The notes under the pieces: generated by a model
Database searches by the model: none
What the model was told of the DNA's origin: nothing
What the model saw: only the letters and a program-made list of their open reading frames with translations
From: Echria macrotheca
Lineage: Eukaryota > Ascomycota > Sordariomycetes > Sordariales > Schizotheciaceae
NCBI GenBank assembly: GCA_030411725.1
Contig: MU839838.1
Coordinates: forward strand, 744,001 to 808,000
Length of the DNA stretch: 64,000 nucleotides
Reading direction: 5' to 3'
Position numbers and translations under genes: made by a program
Part shown: piece by piece, positions 13,110 through 22,932 of the stretch
Numbering within the stretch: position 1 is the stretch's first letter
Layout: each line of letters begins with the position of its first letter

Positions 13110-13198
13110 GTAGGCACTTCTGTGCTATAACCACCGAGTAGAGGCCCCTTAAGGGGGTGGAAGCCTTCAGCTTCTCACGGTTTAAGACAAATAATAAT
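13110..13198 (+). repeat. Dispersed ~90-base repeat, copy A
   Basis: It runs from GTAGGCAC to AATAATAAT and matches a second copy at 34628-34725 over its full length, including GTGGAAGCCTTC and TTTAAGACAAA. It contains the palindrome CCCCTTAAGGGG followed by a GAAGC/GCTTC hairpin. It lies between the 3' ends of two convergent genes. Identity unknown; it may be a remnant of a short mobile element. Confidence 0.7.
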
Positions 13199-13264
13199 GG
13201 TCCAGAGACTGCAAACCCGAATTCGATGCCTCGTGACTTGTAAACTTCAACGGGACTTGACGCC

Positions 13265-14347
13265 TTACAGCTTGCGAACCCGCACCCTAACTACGATTCC
13301 AAATCCCGTCAAAGACTCCCAGATACCCCATTCATTCTCCCTCCGAAACGTGACCTCCTCAGCCCGTACCGTGACGCTAACCCGATCATCCTGCGGCCTG
13401 ATCGGCCCCGGCCCCACAACCGGCATTTCTACTACTGCCCCCTTTGCCGGCGCCGGAGACGCAACCGGACCGGAAACCGGCGTCGTCGAACTCGAACTCG
13501 CACTCGAAAAAGAAGAAGCCTCGCTCTTCTTCCGTCCCCACCGCCACCCACCAACTGCTCCAGGAGACGACGACGACGACGACGAGGAGCCTCCCTTCTT
13601 CTGCTTCCCCTCCACGACCGCCTGGCGAATCTCGCCCCTCTCCATTTTTATTTCCTGCTTCGGCTGTAGATACCCCGCCAACCGCCTCGCCATCTTCTCG
13701 TCTCTGAAGAAGGTCCCGCGTGCCGGGTCTGGCGTTCCATTTCCGGTCTCGTCTGTGAAGCGGCCCCAGTCGTCGAAGCCGGCTGCTCGGGAGGGGGAGA
13801 AGTGTGTGCCGTCTTCTTCATCTTCTTCGTCCTCTTCGTCACGGCGGGGGATATGTTGCTCAGACTTGGAATCTTTTCGGGGAATGCTGGTGGAAGTGGT
13901 GGGTGGGGAGTCGATGCGTACGACCCTCACGATCTCGCCCTCGCGACGGCGCTCCGCCGCGCCGGTTAGGGCCCACCCTTTCGGGACGGCGAGGGCGGGG
14001 ACCAGGGTCAGTTCGGCGAGAGGTGATGACGGCGAGGAAATGGATGGGAGGGAGGAGAGGAAGGAGGAGATGGGCGGGACTAGGTGGTCGATTTGGAGGA
14101 GGTCGGTGGCGGTTTGGGTTGAGAGGTGGGCGAGGTGGGCGGCGCGGAGGGACGACGGGAGGGTTTGGAGGTGGGTTGTTATTGGGGAGGGGATTGAGGG
14201 GGATGAGAAGGAGGAGGAGGAGGAGGATGGGGATTGGTGAGGGCGGAGGGTCCGGAGGGAGGAGGAAGAGGAGGTTGCGTCGGTGTAGGAGGGGGGGAGG
14301 TCGTCGCTGTCGACTAGGTCGGCGATGGAGGTGAGGATTTCCGCCAT
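13265..14347 (-). CDS. Conserved-looking hypothetical protein, 360 residues
   Basis: A single uninterrupted frame from ATG at 14347 to TAA at 13265. The ends look folded: the N-terminus starts MAEILTSIADLVDSDDLPPS and the C-terminus ends in a probable beta-rich segment (SVTVRAEEVTFRRENEWGIW). Both flank low-complexity Ser/Pro-rich and acidic runs (DEEDEEDEEDG). A middle motif, FFRDEKMARRLAGYLQPK, also looks conserved. There is no signal peptide, transmembrane segment or catalytic motif I recognise. The gene converges on palA with about 250 bases between stop codons. The long opposite-strand frame over the same region is attributed to GC-skewed coding sequence. Function unknown. Confidence 0.72.
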   Translation of the reverse strand: MAEILTSIADLVDSDDLPPSYTDATSSSSSLRTLRPHQSPSSSSSSFSSPSIPSPITTHLQTLPSSLRAAHLAHLSTQTATDLLQIDHLVPPISSFLSSLPSISSPSSPLAELTLVPALAVPKGWALTGAAERRREGEIVRVVRIDSPPTTSTSIPRKDSKSEQHIPRRDEEDEEDEEDGTHFSPSRAAGFDDWGRFTDETGNGTPDPARGTFFRDEKMARRLAGYLQPKQEIKMERGEIRQAVVEGKQKKGGSSSSSSSSPGAVGGWRWGRKKSEASSFSSASSSSTTPVSGPVASPAPAKGAVVEMPVVGPGPIRPQDDRVSVTVRAEEVTFRRENEWGIWESLTGFGIVVRVRVRKL

Positions 14348-16095
14348 GGTGTTTTGTTGTTTTTGGCGGGGTTGATGTCGAGAGAAGGGAAGGGGGTTCC
14401 TAGGGGAGGGATTGCGATGGAGTGGGTTGATGAGTTGTTAGTTCCAGGCTCTGGATCTTGTGGGGGGTTGTGCTGCCCCTCGGCTGAAGTTGGTCACTCG
14501 TCTGGTTGAAGTCCGTCTCCGTGCGTATGAGATGGACGATGACGAAGAGGCTACTGTAGTTTGCAAGCAGCTGCTGCTCCAAGAATATGAAGTTGAGCAG
14601 GTCAGGTGCCCAGCTGGGTTATGCAAGGGACTTGTTGGCTATTGGGAATTCAGGCCGTACTCGTCGAAGAATTTCGCATGTGGGAAAGGCGACCTCGACA
14701 AGAAACAAATCCCGTGGTACGATGATCAGGTTCCAGGTTCCCTTGATGAGTCTTGATTGTCCTGAGCCTTGCTCTCATGTTCCAAGCATGCTTGGTATGA
14801 TACCCCAAGGCTACCCCTCATGGGTTTGGAGTCCTATGGTAGGACAGCTCTGAGGAAGGAAGAACACGTGCGGGGCAGTGCACTTTAGCGCCTCCTCAGC
14901 TCTGGAACACAGACACTGCATTTCGCCAAACACAAGCCCCCACACAAGGCTGCCCTGTGCTGCGGGGGTTTCCGGGAGGCCTATCACCGCACTCAACGCC
15001 GCATTCGATCTCAACGCAATGGCGATGTAAAGATGCCTCATCCTCGGCGGCGGCAGGGCACATCAAGAAACCCCTCAACACAAATTGTCTGACCGATCGA
15101 CAACCGTTCGGAGGCAACCGGAGCCGCTTAACCCCATCCACACTGATCGGAGCCGTTGCCCGTCGAGACAAGGCTTTCTCGCCCGTTCAACCCGAGATAC
15201 GACTTCAGTGGAGTTCGGTGTCTGGTTCTGGCGCTCGGCTAGTCGGCTCGCAAGGCTTCAACGGTTTCGTGCGGTAGAATTCCGCCGTCTTACGACTACC
15301 TTAAGATACAGCACTAGATCGGGGAGTTTCCCCGCATTCTGAGAATGCGGGTTGGCTTGGCTTCGTGCATGAAAGACTACTATTTGGATCAATCTGTACG
15401 GATCCAACGGGCGCGCAGAGGGACCGGTTGCCCGGCATACTCCCCGGGTGGTCCAGCTTGCAGAATCTAGGAGACGAATTCGCCAATTGAGAATGCTTCC
15501 AGAAGGGCTGGTACCAGGATTGCAGACCGCGCTAGGTTTCTCCTCATTTGGCTGCGCCCCCTTCAAGGCAGAACAACAGCATCGCGAGTCACATTGTCCG
15601 CGAACCAAGCCTACCAAGGCATGCTGTGGCATGGACCCGGTCCCAGCCGGCGTCAATAGATGCAAGGCTATGCTAGCAAACCGACACATCCGGCATCCCG
15701 CCTAGGACACCGACATGAGACTAAAGCTGGTGGGCTGCTTCGGACGGAGTGCATCATGCCACTTATATATCGTACGCGTCCAGGCCAGATGTCGGACTCT
15801 TCCTGTGTCACATAACATCTGGGGTTTGTAAACCCGGCTACACTACACCATCTGCTCATCCACGCTCTCGAAACAGCTGTGACTCGGCCGACCCTAGGAA
15901 CATCTAAAGTCTAGATAGTCCGCACGCTACTCTACCTACGGCCGGTCAACCTGCGGATCGACCTCTGCGTCCCTTACCTGACTCTTATATAACCACCACT
16001 CCAGCCTCTTCGTCTCTACACCAATCTTGAGCTTCGAGCAGTTACCAACAGTCTTCACCAAACAAACACCTTCCAGCTAACACACAACCGTCAAG
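14348..16095. other. Intergenic region upstream of flotillin
   Basis: About 1.7 kb holding the promoters of the divergently transcribed 360-residue gene and the flotillin gene. No coding frame is convincing; the open stretches at 14460-14756 and 14957-15277 match nothing I know. The only clear element is the TATA box listed separately. Confidence 0.5.
15986..15992 (+). promoter_or_regulatory. Probable TATA box of flotillin gene
   Basis: TATATAA lies 104 bases before the ATG at 16096 and is followed by a pyrimidine-rich leader (CCACTCCAGCCTCTTCGTCT), the usual arrangement for a well-expressed fungal gene. Confidence 0.6.
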
Positions 16096-17690
16096 ATGGC
16101 CTCCTACAGGATTGCCGCCCCCGATGAGTATCTTGCCATCACTGGCATGAGCATCAAAACAGGTAAGTTTCTTTCTTGTCAGAGCAACTCCCACTAACCC
16201 CCGCAGTCAAAATCACAAAGGCAACATGGGTGTGGCCCTTTCAGCGGTGTATGCGCTTCAGCGTGCAGCCGCACGACTATGCCATGAATCTGCAGGCCAT
16301 GACCAAGGAGAAGCTGCAGTTTTTGCTTCCTGTCGTCTTTACCATCGGTCCCGATGTCAACCAACGCGGAGCCAACTCCAAGGTTCCCCACCACGACGCT
16401 GGCCACGATGGCGACGAGGGAGATGACCAGGTCCACGAGCGGCGCGAGGACCAAGGGGACTCGCTCATGAAGTATGCCATGCTTCTGGCCGACTCGGGGT
16501 CCAAGGATAAGGGCGACAAGATGTTCCTCGAGAACATTGTCAAGGGCATCATCGAGGGCGAGACTCGTGTTCTGGTGTCCAGCATGACGATGGAGGAGAT
16601 CTTTACCGAGAGGGAAGTCTTCAAGCGTCGTATCTTCCGCAATATCCAGAGCGAGCTCGACCAGTTCGGCCTCAAGATCTACAATGCCAACGTCAAGGAG
16701 CTTAAGGATGCTCCCAACTCCATCTATTTCGAGTCGCTCAGCCGCAAGGCACACGAGGGTGCCACCAACCAGGCCAGAATCGATGTTGCTGCGGCCCAAC
16801 TGCGCGGTAACGTCGGCGAGGCCCAGCGCAAGGGCGAGCAGGATCGGGAGATCGCGAAGATCAACGCCGAGACGGCCGTGCAAAAGACGGAGCGCGACAT
16901 TGAGCGGGCGACGGCCGAGGCCATCCTCGCGACCAAGAAGACGGAGCTGAACCAGAACGTCGAGCTGGCGCGCATCACTGCCGCTCGCAACACCGAGGCG
17001 CAGGACGAGGAGCTGAAGCGTGCGGTGCAGATCAAGCGCGCCGGCGCCGAAGTCGAACGGCTGCGTGCCACCGACGTTGTCAAGGCCACCATCGCCCGCG
17101 AGGCCAAGCAGCAGGCGGCCGACGCGCACGCGTACGAGATCGAGGCCGAGGCCAAGGCCAACTTTGAGCGGCAGAAGCAGGTCACCAATGCCGGCACGTA
17201 CAAGATCAAGGCCGACACGGATGCTGCCGCGTACAAGACCAAGGCGGATGCCGAGGCGTCGTGGTTTGCTACGACCAAGAGCGCAGACGCTAACCTGCAG
17301 AAGAAGCTCAAGGAGGCCGAGGGGATGGCGGCCATGGCGGATGCCTATGCCAAGCTCGGCCAGGCGTTTGGCGGGCCGGCCGGTCTGCTGCAGTACATGA
17401 TGATCGAGAAGGGCACGTATGTCGAGCTCGCCAAGGCGAATGCTACGGCTGTCCATGGCATGCAGCCCAAGATTAGCATCTGGAACACCGGGGCCGAGGC
17501 CGGCGGTGAGGCCGGGGGGCAGCAGAGCAGCACTGCTACGATGCGGAATATTTATCAGATGCTGCCGCCGCTGATGACGACTATCAATGAACAGACGGGC
17601 ATTACGTTGCCCGAGTGGCAGTTTGGACGGCTGGCGGGGCAGATGTCGGAGGTGGAGCGGGCGAAGGGTGGGCTTAATGGGTCCAAGTAA
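16096..17690 (+). CDS. Flotillin-like SPFH/band 7 membrane scaffold
   Basis: Flotillins are scaffold proteins of sterol-rich plasma-membrane domains, linked in filamentous fungi to polar growth and endocytosis. Two exons (16096-16162, 16207-17690) separated by a 44-base intron with GTAAGT donor, CTAAC branch site and CAG acceptor give 516 residues. The N-terminus MASYRIAAPDEYLAITGMS opens the SPFH/band 7 domain (about residues 1-240), which includes MTMEEIFTEREVFKRRIF and LDQFGLKIYNANVKELKDA, both highly typical of flotillins. A long Ala/Glu/Lys-rich coiled coil with repeated KAEA/TAEA-type units follows to about residue 420. A His/Asp/Glu-rich insert inside the SPFH domain (VPHHDAGHDGDEGDD) is not seen in animal flotillins, though I believe related fungal proteins carry it. 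The C-terminus contains QMLPPLMTTINEQTGITLPE. A TATA box lies 104 bases upstream. Confidence 0.92.
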
Positions 17691-18538
17691 CTTTTTCTTT
17701 GTCTTTCTTTCTCTCTTGGGTCCAAGGGGAGGAAGATACCCACTTGAGGATCGGAAATTGGCGTTTTGATTCATTCTCTGTTGAGTTTCTGTCTTTCCAG
17801 GGAATTACCGGGGATGACTGCTTTTCTTTTGTTAAAACTTGCATAGCTCTGGTTCTCTTTTTGTATTTCCTTTGTTGGTCGGGGGCTCAGGGGGGCGGTA
17901 AGATTGTACTTTTGTATCACCACCTTCACACCACAACGTTATGAACTAGATTGGTAGCTGATAAGTAACTAATGACACGTTTAAACTTGATCTTTTATTT
18001 GGTGGCTTCATGGATTCTTCTTGACTCATGCATGAGATTTGTTGGGCTAGGCAGGAGCACCCAGTTAAGATGGAAGGAGCACACAGACCACCACACCTGT
18101 ATTTAGCTAGGGCTAGAGGGCCATCCTCTCTTCTACCAAGCAACCATCCTTACCTGCACTTTCTTCAGATTTATTGTGGGTTGGGCGCACTCCACCTGGG
18201 CCGTCCATGTCTTTGTTGTTGACACCTGATGGCCACCGGGCTGCATGGACTCCTCTCCTTGAATGAGACTAGGTTGGGCATCACCGGAAACGGCGGCGCA
18301 GTGTTTCAAGAAGACAAGGCTGGAAGTCTTGACTGGAAGTTGTCCTGTTTTGTCTGGCGGGACAAAGGAAAGGAGGTGATCAAAAGCATCCACGGAATGT
18401 CCACCACTTTCTGCGATCTTGCTTGTTCAATCTGGCTTTCTCGTGCACCACCCATAATCATTACTAACAAACTAAAACACCTACATTATTTTTTAAGAAA
18501 AAAAGGGAAACGGCAACGGCGACAGCGACAGCACAAAA
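17691..18538. other. Intergenic, no gene seen
   Basis: T-rich 3' flank of flotillin (CTTTTTCTTTGTCTTTCTTT just after the stop) followed by the promoter side of the next gene. No coding-like frame. Confidence 0.5.
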
Positions 18539-19529
18539 ATGGACAACATGTCTAAACCACCCGCGTGCAATACAGAGGCAGCAGATACATGGGACCCCTA
18601 CAACGACGAAGAACACCCACCCCAACAACAACCAGCTCAGCCAGCTCAACCCGCCCAGCAGCCAGCCCCAGACTCAGCATATGAAGAAGATGAAGGGGAC
18701 GAGGACGAGGACGAAGAAGAAGAATACGAATACGACGAAAACGGCATCCTAACCGCCAAAAAAGTCCTCGTTGACCGCGTTAGCCTCCCTGCTTCATTTG
18801 GCCAGCAGCAGGAATCACAACAGAACAGAGCTTCACAGCGGAGTAGTCGTGGTACTGGTACTGGGGTGGCGAAGAAAGCCGAGGTTACTGGTGAAGGGGA
18901 AGGGGAAGGGGTAGGAGAAGGGGAGACAGCCGGCACGACGGCCGTGGAGCAGAGTGGGGGTGAGGGTGAGGGTGGTGATACTGCTGCCTCTGCTGCTGCT
19001 GCTGCTGCCATCACAGCCCCTACTTCTGAAGAGGCCCCGGCGGCGGCGGCGGAAAGTGCGATTGCTGCTGCTGAGGGAGGTGATGGTGGTGCAGCACCGG
19101 ACACGGACACAATCAAGGCAGCAGACGGCGACAAATCTGCTGCTGCTACGAAAAAGACCGTTAGCCGTCCTGTCAAGAAGCGCAAGGTCGACGACGGGGA
19201 TGAGGATTACGTCGATGACGGCGACGAAGAAGAAGAAGGGGCTGCGGAGGGAGACACGAACGAAGATGGGACGAGACGGGCGAATCCCAAGCGGGGGGGT
19301 GACGAGAGGAAGAAAAAGCGTAAGAGAGGAGGAGGAGGATCTGCAACCGAGGGGGGGAAGGAAGGGGACGACGACGGCGGGAGGAAGAGGGATGACAATA
19401 TTAGGGGGAATAATCGAAAGGGTAAGGTAAATCTACGTCGTCTTGAATGTTTTCGGTGGTGCTGCTGCTGGGTATTTGGTTTACTGACAATTTCTTTTAT
19501 AAAAAAAGGAGGCCGGAATAAATCCCGAC

Positions 19530-19561
<32 letters not shown>

Positions 19562-22025
19562 CACCGGTCCCCGGGAAGGGGGGGCAAAGAAGGTAAGGGT
19601 GGAAGAGGCGGGCGAGGAGGTGGAAGGGGACGACGAGGTGGTCGGCGCGGCCGTGGCGGTGCTGGGGTTGAGGGGGGGTCTCGCGGGGGAGCGGGAGCTG
19701 CATCAGGATATGGATCTGGACAGCAGCGACGGGGAGGAGGAGAATCATCATCGGGAGCAGGATCATCACGACAGCCTGCACCAACACGAACATCACCACG
19801 AACAGCAGCAGCACCTGCATCCGCACCGGCCCCAGCCCAGACCCAATGAACCATCACCACCCTCTTCTTCCACGGTCCAGGCCCAAGCCAAAAACCTCAG
19901 TCCCATCCCCGGAATGGTCGCCGCCCACAGGCTTTACTTTCCCGCCGCCGCCGCCGCCCCGGATACAACACGGTCACCATCCCCTTCATCGTCATGGGCA
20001 TGGTCATCCCCCCAACCCTCACCGCCCCCAACACAACAACAATCCCACCACCCCCTCCTCCCTTCCCTCCATCCCAAGCCGCCCCCCAAAAAAAGAAAAG
20101 CAAGTTTACTTCCTGTTAGCCCGTCGAAGCGATTCAAGCACGCACCATCGCTCGGTATAAATCTCCATGACACAGGTTTCGGAATGAGCTGGGATATGAT
20201 GCACAGAGCAGCACCATCACCATCACTCCAGACAAATCTCCATGACACAGGCTTCGGAATGAACTGGGATAGAATCCACCGAGCACCACAAGCACAACCA
20301 CAACCCTCCCACCAGAAAAAAAAGAAGGAACAAAACCACGGGTTATTATCAGAAGCATCATCATCAGGAGAATCAAGCCCCATCCTCCAAATCTGGGATG
20401 ACTATTCGGAAGGCGAAGGCGCAGGCTTCGGCCTCCCACCTCTCCCTCCCCGCGCCACTACCACCCTTTCCCTGATAAACCCCCAAATCCCAGGATACCT
20501 ACGCATCTGGCCCGCCCGCCCGGGGACGGTTTATTGTCTAGACTGCATCCCCGACGATCTGCGCCGGTGGCTCAAAATCCGAGATGGCTTCGTCTCCATC
20601 CTCTCCCAGCTCATGGATCTGGATATCGACATGGACATGAACAAAATATCCCGCGCGATACAAGCCGTTATAGACTCAATGCCGCTCGCGGTATATGGTC
20701 GTGGGGGTATCACGCACAATATCGGTGTTGTTCCCGGTGCTAGTTCTAGGGTGGAAACGTATAAACCCCCCCTGGCCATGCGTGGTGTTCTCGTCCCCGT
20801 TTTTGAGAGTCTTGAGGGTGGGAGGATTGTTGATTGGGACGTGGTGGATGATCAACACGATGAAGAGAACGACGACGACGAAAATGTGGCGGGGCAGGTG
20901 AATATGCAACGATGGGGCGATGCGGTGTTCTTGGCTGTGTTGTATCGCTTTGTCAGGGAGGAGGTTTTGGGTCATCACAAAAAGAGTGGACTACACGACA
21001 TTCTGGCGGGGCTTGCTGCTGAAATGGGAGTGTCCAGGGAGGAAGTTAGGACGCTCATCATGGCTGTCGATCTCGAGTATCGCACCTCATTTTTTGGGGT
21101 CCCGGCGGGGCAACCTGGGGAGTCTGCTAATGATGAGGCATCGAGGTGGCAGTTTGATCGCGAGTTGATGCTCGCGCATCAGGTGTTTAATTCTCGTGTT
21201 CCCCTCGGCGAGGATAATCTCCCCATTGTGCCGCCGCCGCCGACGGGGTTTGAGTTTGGATTTGACAGGGAGTTGGAGAAGCTGGCTTTGCGGTATGCCA
21301 AGGCTTGGAAGGAGGAAGCGCCGGCGAGGATAGAACGGAAGAAGAGGGAGAATAGGGCGAAGCTGGACGCGCTGGTTGGGGCGCTCCGGCGCGAGGGATG
21401 GGTTGTTCCTCCCGCCGCCGCGGAGGAGGAGGATGTCGTCCTCCAGAAAATTGAGGAGTTAAGAGCCGCGGCGGAGGAATCTCAAAAGAAAAGGGGGAAG
21501 AGGAAGAAGAAAAACGACAAGGACGTGTTGCCCTGCACGTATTGCACCGCCAGAGAACTGCAGGCCGCGGAGAGCGAGGCCGTCGCCGCACAGGAACAGC
21601 AGGATGGAGAGCAAACAAAAAAGAAGCGCGGTCGCCCGAAAAAGGTCCAGAAGCCGTGGATCACACGCGACCAGCTCTTGGAGAAACCGTGGGTTTTTTC
21701 TCTTGTAAAAACGTTCGGGTACGACGAACAACGCGCGGCCGAGGCCGAGGCCGCCTCCGCCGGGGTTGATGAGTTTTTGCGTCCCGTGGCTGCGCGGCCG
21801 GGTGTTGTTGTAGAGTCGTCACCGGCGCCGGGACTGAGGATCATCGCGGACGGGACGGCGGGCGAGGTCAGGCTCGTGCTGGCGCAGGCGGATGGCGTGT
21901 TTGAGCGGATCAGTGCTGTGTTGGGGGATGGAAGGAGACAGAGGGGAGAGGGGCCGGCACAGCGGCTGCCTTGGGTAAGGGAGGACTGGGTTGGTGGGCG
22001 GTTGATGGGGGGTTCTCCTCACTAG
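18539..22025 (+). CDS. Large low-complexity, AT-hook-like protein of unknown function
   Basis: Two exons (18539-19426, 19509-22025) joined by an 82-base intron (GTAAAT donor, TACTGAC branch site, AG acceptor after an A run) give 1134 residues. The next upstream GT, at 19422, would break the frame, which is why the donor at 19427 was chosen. The N-terminal third is highly charged: acidic (DEDEDEEEEYEYDENG), Ala-rich, then Lys/Arg-rich (KKRKVDDGDEDYVDD). After a His/Gln/Pro-rich zone, a diverged internal duplication appears (NLHDTGFGMSWDMMHRA and NLHDTGFGMNWDRIHRA). From about residue 560 the sequence looks folded (IWPARPGTVYCLDCIPDDLR). Near the C-terminus KKKRGRPKKVQKPW contains the GRP core of an AT-hook. 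Nuclear, perhaps DNA-binding, is an inference from composition. I know no family for it. Confidence 0.75.
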
Positions 22026-22163
22026 TTCTAGGAGGGACAATTGGGATATATTTTTTGTTTTTACTAGTTATTAGTTAGTACTTGCCTTTTTTTTCAGTTC
22101 AAGTACTGCCCAGAGTGTGAGTGAGGCTGTATGGGGATTGGGTTACGTCTATGGTAGTTTCAA
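22026..22163. other. Short spacer before the repeat element
   Basis: T-rich 3' flank of the preceding gene (TTTTTTGTTTTTAC, TTTTTTTTCAG), then AT-balanced sequence up to the left terminal repeat. No gene. Confidence 0.5.
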
Positions 22164-22602
22164 GGCGTCTAATAGGGGTGCACCCCCCTTTTGATCCATA
22201 GGCGTCCCTTGAAGATACATTTTTCGACTATATCCTCAAATACATACCTAGGTAGGTACGTTTCAGGGTATTAGCAATGGCTAAAGTGTCATTAATAAGA
22301 GCTTTGCAATCTATCAATTACGTTCTTAAAACTTAATTTACCGGATATAAGATATAAACGGGGCAACTCAACCTATCGCGTATTTAGGGGTAGAGCAAAT
22401 AAGCGGAACTAAGGTACCTTCAATCTTTACTTTTCTCTACCTTGCAAGTTTAAAATCCCTTATATATAGTAAATAGGCCTTTGATAAATATATATGCAGC
22501 TTTTTAAAATGATATTAGTAGTAGATTGGAAGGTTGTGTAGAAAAATGTTGTGCAAAGGGATATATCCGTAGCAAAAGGGGGGTATACCCCTATCAGATG
22601 CC
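22164..22602 (+). mobile_element. MITE-like element, copy 1 (439 bases, inverted terminal repeats)
   Basis: The left end GGCGTCTAATAGGGGTGCAC is the imperfect inverse of the right end, which read on the other strand begins GGCATCTGATAGGGGTATAC; the match continues through CCCCCCTTTTG for about 30 bases. The interior is AT-rich and has no open frame, so it would depend on a transposase elsewhere. The whole length aligns, in opposite orientation, with the element at 26880-27294. No clear target-site duplication is visible; flanks are ...TTTCAA and AATCC. Superfamily not assigned. Copy 1 carries extra TACCTAGGTA-type bases that copy 2 lacks. Confidence 0.85.
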
Positions 22603-22932
22603 AATCCAAGGTCTACCTGCTTGCCTGACTCGGTTGTTGAAGACAAGGCCACCTACTCAATAAGGGTTCTACCGTACCTGGTCTTTTGGATCAAGGAGTC
22701 TGATTTCTTTCAGTTGTACTAGCACTTTTCTACCGGCTTCTACTTGTATAAAACAGTTTTAACCACGGCATTTCAACTCCGGATTCGGTATAAACCCATA
22801 CAATCAGAGACGACGACGCACGAGACACTATTCCCAACCATCAAAAATATCAATTACTTGTCGGGCTCTCAACTATAAAGATAGCCAACTTCTGTTCCAC
22901 AACACTCTTTCGACACCCCCCTCATACGATGA
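22603..22932. other. Spacer between element copy 1 and the MYND gene
   Basis: About 330 bases without a coding frame. It probably includes the 3' untranslated region of the MYND gene ending at 22933. Confidence 0.5.

Noticed and set aside
13197..14240. Long plus-strand open frame opposite the 360-residue gene
   Set aside because: It is the complement of a Ser/acidic-rich coding sequence; the minus-strand reading has conserved-looking ends and a natural start.
16194..17774. 526-codon minus-strand frame over the flotillin gene
   Set aside because: The plus strand encodes an unmistakable flotillin; the antisense frame is a by-product of its GC-rich third positions.
18646..19185. Minus-strand frame rich in Ser and Ala inside the 1134-residue gene
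   Set aside because: Simple reflection of the Glu/Gly/Ala-coding repeats on the other strand.
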